Below are positions 21,405 through 29,888 of a stretch of 64,000 nt of DNA, piece after piece. Positions within the stretch are counted from its first letter, which is position 1; every line of letters starts with the position of its first letter. A model generated the notes under the pieces. That model did no database searches. It saw only the letters and a program-made list of their open reading frames with translations, and was not told the DNA's origin. Source of the DNA: Pseudomonas fluorescens (GTDB lineage Bacteria > Pseudomonadota > Gammaproteobacteria > Pseudomonadales > Pseudomonadaceae); NCBI RefSeq assembly GCF_001307275.1, contig NZ_CP012831.1:2108001-2172000 (forward strand), in the 5' to 3' direction. A program made the translations under genes and the position numbers.

Positions 21405-21949
21405 TGTTGGGGTTCCACTATTGAGTGCTCTTTCAAAGGAATGGTCCGAGGTCGCTCCAGCCAGGCACCCTCGCCATCGGGAACGATTTCGATCACATCG
21501 ACCTGGGTGGCGCCGATGGCGAAGATTCGCCCGTCGTTGCGCCCCAGATAGTCACCGACCTTGAGCCGATGCACCCCGCCCGCGCCCCGCAGGAGTGCGA
21601 AGGAGCCACTGGCGTTGGAGATCGTACCGACCATTTCAAACTGCTCGATGTTGAAGCCTTCCAGGTACTGCTTGACCCGGTTGGGGTCGGGCCGGACGTT
21701 GTGCGAGCCGCGCTGCCGGTCGGCCTGGTCCACGCGGACCTGCCGGGAAAACGGGCTGCGCAGGTTCGCAGCGCTGTAGGTAAAGGTCTCGTAGGGCCTG
21801 AACGTCGGGGTCGGCTCGATCTTGCCGGGCGGACGCAGGCGCACTTCGTTCATGTAAGCGTCCAGGTCGCTGAAACCGTTGTCGTCGTTGCAACCCGCCA
21901 GCGCGACCAGGCCCGCCAGCAGGCAGAGGCGACACACCAGCGGCCTCAT
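21401..21949 (-). CDS. pilP: Type IV pilus alignment lipoprotein PilP
   Basis: 182 aa. An N-terminal lipoprotein signal ends in a lipobox (LVALAG/C, Cys19-20 region), followed by an extended linker and the C-terminal beta domain (FEMVGTISNASGSFALLRG ... VKVGDYLGRNDGRIFAI-like). PilP bridges the PilN/PilO inner-membrane complex to PilQ. Both ends overlap neighbours by 4 nt (pilO upstream, pilQ downstream). Confidence 0.95.
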   Translation of the reverse strand: MRPLVCRLCLLAGLVALAGCNDDNGFSDLDAYMNEVRLRPPGKIEPTPTFRPYETFTYSAANLRSPFSRQVRVDQADRQRGSHNVRPDPNRVKQYLEGFNIEQFEMVGTISNASGSFALLRGAGGVHRLKVGDYLGRNDGRIFAIGATQVDVIEIVPDGEGAWLERPRTIPLKEHSIVEPQQ

Positions 21950-22569
21950 GGCTGCGCCTCCTGCTCGTTGTAGCGGTAGGTCTTGGCCTGGATGCTCATG
22001 CGCAGCTTCGTGCCGGCCTCGGGCTCCATCGGGGCGATTTCGAAATCGTGCAGCGTGACGATCCGGGGCAGTCCGGCCACTCCACTGACGAATGTCGCCA
22101 GGTCGTGGTAGCCGCCGGTCACGGTGATCTGGATCGGCAGCTCGATGTAGAACGGTTGGGTGACTTCCGGCAGCAGCTTGATTTCCTCGAACTCCAGGCC
22201 GCTGCCCAGGCCGGTGCGGGTAATGTCTTCCAGCAGGCCCGGCACCTCGGTATCACTGGGCAATTGCCGCAACAGTACACCGAAAGACGTTTCCATCTGC
22301 TTCATCTGCTCGGTGTAGCGTTCCAGGTTCGCGGCCATGTGGGCCTTGCCCGCGAATTGTGCCTTGAGGGTACTTTCTTCCTCGCGCACCTGCTGCAACT
22401 GGTTTTCCAGGTCGCTCAAGGCAAAGTTATAGCCCAGCCCCAGCACCAGGGCCACCAGCAGAATGCCCGCCAGCCATTTGATGGGCGCCGGCCAGGAACC
22501 GATGTTGTTGGTGTCCAGGTCACTGACGTCGATCTTGCGCAACGCGTCGAGCCATTCCCCCGGCCTCAT
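21946..22569 (-). CDS. pilO: Type IV pilus alignment protein PilO
   Basis: 207 aa. A short cytoplasmic N-terminus, one membrane helix (about residues 29-50: WLAGILLVALVLGLGYNF), a coiled coil (about 55-100) and a periplasmic ferredoxin-like domain. PilO pairs with PilN to set up the periplasmic frame between motor and secretin. It overlaps pilN and pilP by 4 nt each. Confidence 0.95.
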   Translation of the reverse strand: MRPGEWLDALRKIDVSDLDTNNIGSWPAPIKWLAGILLVALVLGLGYNFALSDLENQLQQVREEESTLKAQFAGKAHMAANLERYTEQMKQMETSFGVLLRQLPSDTEVPGLLEDITRTGLGSGLEFEEIKLLPEVTQPFYIELPIQITVTGGYHDLATFVSGVAGLPRIVTLHDFEIAPMEPEAGTKLRMSIQAKTYRYNEQEAQP

Positions 22570-23131
22570 TGGGCGTCCCCCTCATCGGCCGACCGGGTCT
22601 GGCGAACCGTCAGCTGGAAAACGTTGGCCTGGTCGAGCTGACCGGCGGTGGTGGCCTTGACCTCCGTCAGGCTGGGCGCATCGAACAGGTCCGACGAGTC
22701 CAGGTTGCGCATCAGGTCCGAGACCCGGTTGTTCGATTCCGCGGCCCCTTTGATGAAGAGCGTCCGATCCTCCATCTTCACTTCGGTGAAATACACCCCG
22801 TCCGGCAAAGTCCTCACCAACTGGTCGAAGATGCGCCCGCTGACCGGTCGATTCCCTTGCAAGTCCTGGATAATGCGCATGCGCTCCAGCAATTGCTGGC
22901 GACGGGCTTTCAATTCGCTGATCTGCTTGATGCGCTCGTCCAGCACGGCGATCTGCTCGGAGAGGTGGCTATTGCGGGCGACCTGGTGGTCGATGGCACT
23001 GTCGATGTAGCGGACGGCGACCAGGACCACGCCGACCGCCCCGACCAGCGCCGCCACCAAGGCCAGCAGAAAGCGCTTGCGCCGCTCTTCGCGCAGCTCT
23101 TCGCGCCAGGGAAGCAGGTTGATCCGCGCCA

Positions 23132-23132
<1 letters not shown>
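22566..23132 (-). CDS. pilN: Type IV pilus alignment protein PilN
   Basis: 188 aa. It starts ARINLLPWREE, the conserved cytoplasmic peptide that inserts into PilM. A membrane helix (about residues 22-43), a coiled coil and a periplasmic ferredoxin-like domain follow. It binds PilM in the cytoplasm and PilO in the periplasm. The start overlaps the pilM stop by one base. Confidence 0.96.
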
Positions 23133-24223
<1,091 letters not shown>

Positions 24224-24261
24224 TTACGGACTCTCTAATATGCATTGCGTTCAATCACGGC

Positions 24262-24312
24262 CGTCCGACGGACGTCCGGATGGCATTCCCGACGAAAAAA
24301 AATGCTTATAAT
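24262..24312. promoter_or_regulatory. pilM-ponA divergent promoter region with overlapping palindromes
   Basis: CGTCCGACGGACG (24262-24274) and CGGACGTCCG (24269-24278) are overlapping inverted repeats in the 200-base gap between pilM and ponA. A perfect -10 TATAAT stands at 24307-24312, preceded by TGC, in the ponA direction; the -35 is poor. A regulator site is possible but unproven. Confidence 0.45.
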
Positions 24313-24401
24313 GCCCAGCGTTTTTTTTCGCTTTGTTGCAAGCACGGGTCCTTCCCTGCACCTGGCGCCTTTTTCATTCTTTGCCTGGATATCCAAAAGC
24401 C

Positions 24402-26849
24402 TTGATTCGTCTGCTGAAATTTTTCGGATGGTCCATCGTCGCCGTTTTCTGCGGACTGCTCTTGGGCCTGAGCGGTGCCTTTCTTTACCTTAGTCCGGGA
24501 TTGCCGTCCGTGGAGGCACTGAGAAGTATTCAGTTGCAGATTCCTTTGCGGGTGTACAGCAGCGACAACAAGCTGATCGCCGAATTTGGCGAAATGCGCC
24601 GCACACCGATCCGTTTCGCCGACATTCCCCCTAATTTCATCAATGCGTTACTAAGTGCTGAAGACGATAACTTCGCCAACCACTATGGCGTCGATCCCGG
24701 CAGCCTGATGCGCGCCGCCAGCCAGTTGGTCAAGAGCGGGCACATCCAGTCCGGCGGCAGCACCATCACCATGCAGGTGGCCAAGAACTTCTTCCTGACC
24801 AGCGAGCGCAGCTTCTCGCGCAAGACCACCGAGATCCTCCTGGCCCTGCAGATCGAACGACAGCTGACCAAGGATGAAATCCTCGAGCTGTACGTGAACA
24901 AGATTTACCTGGGCAACCGCGCCTACGGCATCGAGGCGGCGGCACAGGTGTATTACGGCAAGTCGATCCGCGACGTGAGCCTGGCGCAGATGGCGATGAT
25001 CGCCGGCCTGCCCAAGGCACCGTCGCGCTTCAACCCGCTGGCCAACCCGGCGCGCAGCAAGGAGCGTCGCGACTGGATCCTGGGGCGCATGTACAAGCTC
25101 GGCAAGATCAGCGAGGCCGACTACACCGCCGCGATCAATGAGCCGCTGAACGCCAGCTATCACGTCCCGACCCCGGAAGTGAACGCCCCGTACATCGCCG
25201 AGATGGCCCGTGCCGAGATGGTCGGACGCTATGGCAGCGACGCCTACACCGAAGGTTTCCGCGTGACCACCACGGTGCCGAGCAACTTGCAGGAAATGGC
25301 CAACACCGCGCTGCACGAGGGCCTGATGACCTACGACCAGCGCCACGGCTACCGTGGCCCTGAATCGCGCCTGCCGGGCAAGACCAAGGAAGCCTGGGCC
25401 CTGGAGCTGACCAAGCAGCGCACCATCAGCAGCCTGGAGCCGGCGATCGTCACCTCGGTGGACAAGGACGGCATCAAGGTGTTGACCCGCAACGGCGAGC
25501 AGGAAGAACACGTGGCCTGGGACACCATGAAATGGGCCCGTCCGTTCCTCAATACCAACAGCATGGGCGCCGCCCCACGGCAGCCGTCGGACGTTGCCCA
25601 GGTCGGTGACCTGATCCGCGTCCAGCGCCAGGCGGACAACACACTCAAGTTCAGCCAGATCCCGGCGGCCCAGGGCGCCCTGGTGTCCCTCGACCCACAG
25701 GACGGCGCCATTCGTTCGTTGGTGGGTGGCTTCGCCTTCGAGCAGAGCAATTACAACCGTGCACTGCAGGCCAAGCGCCAGCCGGGCTCGAGCTTCAAGC
25801 CATTCGTCTACAGCGCCGCCCTGGATAACGGCTACACCGCCGCCAGCCTGGTGAACGATGCGCCGATCGTGTTCGTCGATGAGTACCTGGACAAGGTCTG
25901 GCGGCCGAAGAACGACACCAATACGTTCCTCGGCCCGATTCGCCTGCGCGAGGCGCTGTACAAATCCCGCAACCTGGTATCGATCCGCCTGTTGCAGGCG
26001 CTGGGCGTGGATCGCACCATCGACTACATCAGCAAGTTCGGCTTCAACAAGCAGGACCTGCCGCGCAACCTGTCCCTGGCCCTGGGCACCGCGACCCTGA
26101 CGCCGATGGAAATCGCCACGGGCTGGAGCACGTTCGCCAACGGCGGCTACAAGATCACCCCGTACATCATCGACAAGATCGAAAGCCGCAACGGCGAGAC
26201 ATTGTTCGTGGCCAACCCGCCACGGGTCCCCACAGGCGAGCAGGCCAGCGATGGCGTCGCCGCACCGTCCACCGACACGTTCACGGTCAATGCGACGCCA
26301 GGCGAAGCCACCACGGCCCCAGGCTTGCCGCAAGCGCCCGCCGTCGCGGAACGCATTGTCGATGGCCGCACCACCTTCATTCTCAACAGCATGCTGCAGG
26401 ACGTGATCAAGCTCGGCACCGGCCGTCGCGCCCTGGCCCTGGGCCGTACCGACCTGGCGGGCAAGACCGGTACCACCAACGAGTCCAAGGACGCCTGGTT
26501 CTCCGGCTACAACGCCGATTACGTGACCACGGTCTGGACCGGTTTCGACCAGCCTGAAAGCCTGGGTCGCCGTGAGTTCGGCGGCACCGTGGCGCTGCCG
26601 ATCTGGATGACCTACATGGGCGCCGCCCTCAAGGACAAGCCGCCGCACACCCAGCCGGAACCGGAAGGCATCCTCAGCCTGCGGGTCGACCCGGTCAGCG
26701 GCCGCGCGGCCACGCCAGGCACCCCGGGTGCGTACTTCGAGCTGTTCAAGAGCGAAGACACTCCGCCCTCCGTCAACGAGCTGGGCAACGGTGTCGCACC
26801 GGGCAGCCCGCTGCCAGCGGACGAAGCGGCGCCGATCGATCTGTTCTGA
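24402..26849 (+). CDS. ponA: Penicillin-binding protein 1A (bifunctional murein polymerase)
   Basis: 815 aa. One N-terminal membrane anchor (about residues 6-28) is followed by a GT51 glycosyltransferase domain (catalytic Glu in SAEDDNFANHYGVD; STITMQVAKNFFL; KEEILELYVNKIYLG-like block). An OB-like insertion (about 300-400) precedes the transpeptidase domain, with the SxxK serine in GSSFKPF, SRN, and KTGTTNE. It polymerises and cross-links peptidoglycan in the periplasm. The family N-terminus (IRLLKFFGW) points to a TTG start at 24402; the open frame reaches back to 24333 without matching relatives. A terminator follows at 26862. Confidence 0.95.
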   Translation: MIRLLKFFGWSIVAVFCGLLLGLSGAFLYLSPGLPSVEALRSIQLQIPLRVYSSDNKLIAEFGEMRRTPIRFADIPPNFINALLSAEDDNFANHYGVDPGSLMRAASQLVKSGHIQSGGSTITMQVAKNFFLTSERSFSRKTTEILLALQIERQLTKDEILELYVNKIYLGNRAYGIEAAAQVYYGKSIRDVSLAQMAMIAGLPKAPSRFNPLANPARSKERRDWILGRMYKLGKISEADYTAAINEPLNASYHVPTPEVNAPYIAEMARAEMVGRYGSDAYTEGFRVTTTVPSNLQEMANTALHEGLMTYDQRHGYRGPESRLPGKTKEAWALELTKQRTISSLEPAIVTSVDKDGIKVLTRNGEQEEHVAWDTMKWARPFLNTNSMGAAPRQPSDVAQVGDLIRVQRQADNTLKFSQIPAAQGALVSLDPQDGAIRSLVGGFAFEQSNYNRALQAKRQPGSSFKPFVYSAALDNGYTAASLVNDAPIVFVDEYLDKVWRPKNDTNTFLGPIRLREALYKSRNLVSIRLLQALGVDRTIDYISKFGFNKQDLPRNLSLALGTATLTPMEIATGWSTFANGGYKITPYIIDKIESRNGETLFVANPPRVPTGEQASDGVAAPSTDTFTVNATPGEATTAPGLPQAPAVAERIVDGRTTFILNSMLQDVIKLGTGRRALALGRTDLAGKTGTTNESKDAWFSGYNADYVTTVWTGFDQPESLGRREFGGTVALPIWMTYMGAALKDKPPHTQPEPEGILSLRVDPVSGRAATPGTPGAYFELFKSEDTPPSVNELGNGVAPGSPLPADEAAPIDLF

Positions 26850-26861
26850 CCGGTCTCATCC

Positions 26862-26896
26862 AAAAGCCCCGCCTTCGAAAGAAGTGCGGGGCTTTT
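26862..26896 (+). terminator. Rho-independent terminator of ponA
   Basis: An 11-bp stem AAAAGCCCCGC / GCGGGGCTTTT with a 13-nt loop, 13 bases past the ponA stop, ending in a T run. Confidence 0.88.
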
Positions 26897-26918
26897 GTTC
26901 TCAATGACACCACTACCT

Positions 26919-27006
26919 GTGGGAGCGAGCTTGCTCGCGATAGCGTCGGATCAGCTTGCATCGATGTTGAATGCCAGGCCGTCATCGCGAGCAAGCTCGC
27001 TCCCAC
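26919..27006. repeat. REP doublet (inverted pair)
   Basis: The palindromic core GTGGGAGCGAGCTTGCTCGCGA at 26919-26940 and its reverse complement ending at 27006, placed between the ponA and maeB terminators. Confidence 0.9.
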
Positions 27007-27040
27007 AGGGGTCTGTGACGGTCATACAAAAGCGGCGACC

Positions 27041-27080
27041 AACAAAAAGCCCCGACTCTCAGGAGCCGGGGCTTTTTGTT
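27041..27080. terminator. Bidirectional terminator between ponA and maeB
   Basis: A 14-bp perfect stem (27041-27054 with 27067-27080) whose arms end in AACAAAAAG / CTTTTTGTT, so a T run follows on either strand. It lies 16 bases past the maeB stop. Confidence 0.88.
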
Positions 27081-27096
27081 GAAGCGCTACAACGGC

Positions 27097-28365
27097 TTAG
27101 CCGTTGAACACGTCATCCACGCTCTTGAGCGGGTAGTTCTTCGGGTACGGCAGGGTGGCCACGCCCGTCTCGATGGCGGCCTTGGCCACGGCGTCGGAGA
27201 TCAGGGTGATCAGGCGGGCGTCCATTGGTTTCGGGATGATGTACTCACGACCGAATTCCAGCTTGATGCCGCCGTAGGCGTCGCACACTTCCTGAGGCAC
27301 CGGCAGCTTGGCCAGTTCGCGCAGGGCGTTGGCGGCCGCGACTTTCATCTCTTCGTTGATGCGCTTGGCGCGAACGTCCAGGGCACCACGGAAGATGAAC
27401 GGGAAGCCCAAGACGTTGTTGACCTGGTTCGGGTAGTCCGAACGGCCAGTGGCCATGATCACGTCGTTGCGAGTCGCGTGAGCCAGTTCCGGGGAGATTT
27501 CCGGGTCCGGGTTCGAGCAGGCGAACACGATCGGGTTCGGCGCCATGCGCAGCAGGTTTTCCGGGCTCAGCAGGTTCGGACCCGACAGGCCGACGAACAC
27601 GTCGGCACCGTCCAGGGCGTCCGCCAGGGAGCGCTTGTCGGTCGCGTGGGCGAAGACGGCCTTGTACTGGTTCAGGTCGTCACGGCCGGAGTGGATCACG
27701 CCGGTACGGTCGACCATGAAGATGTTTTCGATCTTGGCGCCCATGCTCACCAGCAACTTCATGCAGGAGATGGCCGCAGCGCCGGCACCCAGGCAGACGA
27801 TCTTGGCTTCCGGCAGGGTCTTGCCGGCGATTTCCAGGGCGTTGATCATGCCGGCCGCGGTGACGATGGCGGTGCCGTGCTGGTCATCGTGGAACACCGG
27901 GATGTCGCACTGTTCGATCAGGGCGCGCTCGATCTCGAAGCACTCAGGTGCCTTGATGTCTTCCAGGTTGATGCCACCGAAGGTGATGGAGATGCGCTTG
28001 ACGGTGTCGATAAAGGCTTGCGGGCTCTCGGAATCGACTTCGATGTCGAATACGTCGATACCGGCGAAGCGCTTGAACAGTACGCCCTTGCCTTCCATGA
28101 CTGGCTTGGAAGCCAATGGGCCGAGGTTACCCAGGCCGAGAATCGCGGTGCCATCGGAAATGACTGCAACCAGGTTGCCTTTACCGGTGTATTTGTAGGC
28201 CAGTTCAGGGTCGCGAGCGATTTCGCGGACTGGTTCGGCTACGCCGGGGCTGTAGGCCAGCGACAAGTCGCGAGCAGTAGCGGTGGCCTTGGTGAGCTCG
28301 ACACTCAGCTTTCCTGGACGAGGATGCGCGTGATATTCGAGAGCGGCAGTTTTCAGATCAGACAT
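27097..28365 (-). CDS. maeB: NADP-dependent malic enzyme, short form
   Basis: 422 aa, that is, the malic enzyme core without the phosphotransacetylase-like C-terminus found in 750-aa MaeB proteins. It decarboxylates malate to pyruvate with reduction of NAD(P). Motifs: SLAYSPGVAEPVREI, the catalytic Lys region KYTGKGNLVAVISDGTAILGLGN, metal-binding FHDDQHGTAIV, and the nucleotide-binding VCLGAGAAAISCM. The gene stands alone between its terminator and a 185-base promoter gap (28366-28550). That gap holds a TTGACA hexamer on the minus strand and a GACTGGTCAGTC near-palindrome, but no firm promoter. Confidence 0.95.
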   Translation of the reverse strand: MSDLKTAALEYHAHPRPGKLSVELTKATATARDLSLAYSPGVAEPVREIARDPELAYKYTGKGNLVAVISDGTAILGLGNLGPLASKPVMEGKGVLFKRFAGIDVFDIEVDSESPQAFIDTVKRISITFGGINLEDIKAPECFEIERALIEQCDIPVFHDDQHGTAIVTAAGMINALEIAGKTLPEAKIVCLGAGAAAISCMKLLVSMGAKIENIFMVDRTGVIHSGRDDLNQYKAVFAHATDKRSLADALDGADVFVGLSGPNLLSPENLLRMAPNPIVFACSNPDPEISPELAHATRNDVIMATGRSDYPNQVNNVLGFPFIFRGALDVRAKRINEEMKVAAANALRELAKLPVPQEVCDAYGGIKLEFGREYIIPKPMDARLITLISDAVAKAAIETGVATLPYPKNYPLKSVDDVFNG

Positions 28366-28550
28366 GTGGGCATTCCGCTTTTTACTGTGTTGGACAGACG
28401 GACCGCCGAGGATACGCGCCTCGCAAAGTCCCTACAAGACTGACCAGTCACTGCTGTCAAGCGCCCTACTCTACGACTTTGGACCAAGAGCCGCGAAACA
28501 TAAGGGCTACATGCATACAATCCGACCAAATAATGTCTACAATTATTTTC

Positions 28551-29333
28551 TTACAGGACCGCTTCCAACATGGCCGGATCGGTCAGCGGCAGCATCCATC
28601 GCGCCTGGCCAGCCTTGTTGCCACCACGCCGGGCGCGGTCGACGACCCAGCCCCGGGCCTCGATTTTCCGCCCCTTGAGCCGCTCCAGGGCCGAGGCGTC
28701 GAAGCGCCTCTGCAAACCCGGCGCAATGTGCAGGACAACCGGCCCCTGCAATTCAATCCAGATGCCACCGCGATTGCGCCGCACACTTTCCACACGCCCG
28801 CTCATCAGCACGAAACCTGGGGCATCGATCTGTTCCGCCCGGACGACAGGGGATTTCTTCCAGAGGCCTGCCCCGGCTTGCCGCGCCTGACGCTCAGCCA
28901 CTTGCTGGCAACTGACCAGGTCGACGTTCGGCGCAACCGCCACCAGAAACCCCAGCCCCTCGGCAATCAACCGCTCCTCGAGGTTCTCGCCCCGGGCGCT
29001 GTAGACGTGGGCCAGGGTACGACCGTAATCATCACGGTCGTCCTTGCCAGGCAATACGCCCACCCGGCCATCGTTGGCGGCCACCAGGGCTTCGAGTCGC
29101 TGGCGCGCCGCCACGGCGAAGGGTTCGTCGGCGCGGCCGCGCTTGCCCAGCTCAGGGCTGTTGAGACCGATCATCCGAATGCGGCGCCCATCCTCCAGGT
29201 ACAAGGTGTCGCCGTCCACCACGCGCTGCACCGCCACCTGGGGCAGGCTGCCCGGCGAAGGACAGGCCCCCTGGGCACCACAGAGCCAAATCGCAGACAC
29301 AAAAAAGGCGCCCGCAAGGGACGCCTTCTTCAT
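28551..29333 (-). CDS. Secreted or periplasmic thermonuclease-like (SNase fold) protein
   Basis: 260 aa. A signal peptide (KKASLAGAFFVSAIWLCGAQGA) leads into a staphylococcal-nuclease-like domain, about residues 32-145: VVDGDTLYLEDG, IRMIGLNSPE, then KDDRDDYGRTLAHVY and AEGLGFLVA. The Arg-Asp-Glu catalytic pattern seems mostly kept. A C-terminal extension (about 165-255, with GRVESVRRNRGGIWIEL) has an OB-like look and no known role. The ATG at 29333 is chosen because it starts the signal peptide; the frame extends to 29363. It lies 41 bases after rpmE on the same strand, but a strong intrinsic terminator is embedded in its first codons. Confidence 0.85.
   Translation of the reverse strand: MKKASLAGAFFVSAIWLCGAQGACPSPGSLPQVAVQRVVDGDTLYLEDGRRIRMIGLNSPELGKRGRADEPFAVAARQRLEALVAANDGRVGVLPGKDDRDDYGRTLAHVYSARGENLEERLIAEGLGFLVAVAPNVDLVSCQQVAERQARQAGAGLWKKSPVVRAEQIDAPGFVLMSGRVESVRRNRGGIWIELQGPVVLHIAPGLQRRFDASALERLKGRKIEARGWVVDRARRGGNKAGQARWMLPLTDPAMLEAVL
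29301..29327 (-). terminator. Intrinsic terminator of rpmE lying inside the start of the nuclease gene
   Basis: On the minus strand AAGGCG-T-CCC pairs with GGG-CGCCTT around a TTGC loop (one bulged T) and is followed by a run of six T (29301-29306 read as A on plus). It spans codons 3-11 of the nuclease gene and lies 48 bases past the rpmE stop. Confidence 0.65.
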
Positions 29334-29374
29334 CAATCTGGAGCAGTCGAGACGACCATCCAAAATGATCAGCC

Positions 29375-29599
29375 TCAGGCTTTTGGAGTAACTTTGCCGA
29401 AAGCACCGAAACGATCGGCGAACTTCTGAACGCGGCCGCCGGTATCCAGAGTCTTTTGCTTACCGGTGTAGAACGGGTGGCACTCGTTGCAAACGTCGAT
29501 CGCCAGGGCTTTGCCGTAGGTCGAACGCGTTTCGAACTTGTTGCCGCAGCTGCAGGTTACGGCAATTGCTGGGTATTCCGGATGGATATCGGTTTTCAT
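29375..29599 (-). CDS. rpmE: 50S ribosomal protein L31 (zinc-binding form)
   Basis: 74 aa, normal size. It starts MKTDIHPEY and has the four zinc cysteines of the C+ form: Cys16 and Cys18 (TCSCGN) and Cys37 and Cys40 ([14 protein letters not shown]). It bridges the ribosomal subunits and can serve as a zinc store. Zinc-free paralogs are usually Zur-controlled elsewhere in the genome. The upstream promoter is at 29670-29697. Confidence 0.97.
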   Translation of the reverse strand: MKTDIHPEYPAIAVTCSCGNKFETRSTYGKALAIDVCNECHPFYTGKQKTLDTGGRVQKFADRFGAFGKVTPKA

Positions 29600-29669
29600 G
29601 CTGTTTTCCTCAGGCTAGCGTGCCGCCACCCAACACTATTGTTGAATACCGCACGTAATTAGGCCGCGG

Positions 29670-29697
29670 ATTCTACCAGACATCGTCATTCGCGCAA
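29670..29697 (-). promoter_or_regulatory. Candidate rpmE promoter
   Basis: On the minus strand TTGCGC (29692-29697), a 16-nt spacer and TAGAAT (29670-29675) form a sigma70-type promoter about 70 nt upstream of the rpmE ATG. Confidence 0.5.
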
Positions 29698-29750
29698 GCT
29701 GTCGCTTATACCAACCGTCTGCTAGGCTCGCGCCCTCAAGCACAATCCCT

Positions 29751-29837
29751 GTGGGAGCGAGCTTGCTCGCGATAGCGATGGGTCAGTTGCGGTGATGTTG
29801 GCTGTGCCACCGCTTTCGCGAGCAAGCTCGCTCCCAC
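29751..29837. repeat. REP doublet (inverted pair)
   Basis: GTGGGAGCGAGCTTGCTCGCGA starts at 29751 and the inverted copy ends at 29837. It lies between the divergent rpmE and priA genes and ends 52 bases before the priA start. Confidence 0.9.
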
Positions 29838-29888
29838 ATTGAATCGCGCTCAGCCTTGCGAACTTGTCCGCTTATCGAGATTCCCCGC

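Noticed and set aside
24651..26648. 665-codon minus-strand frame opposite ponA
   Set aside because: Shadow of ponA; the plus frame has complete catalytic motifs.
28366..28550. TTGACA on the minus strand as the maeB promoter
   Set aside because: The hexamer at the right distance is TTGTAG, a poor -10; not strong enough to list as a feature.
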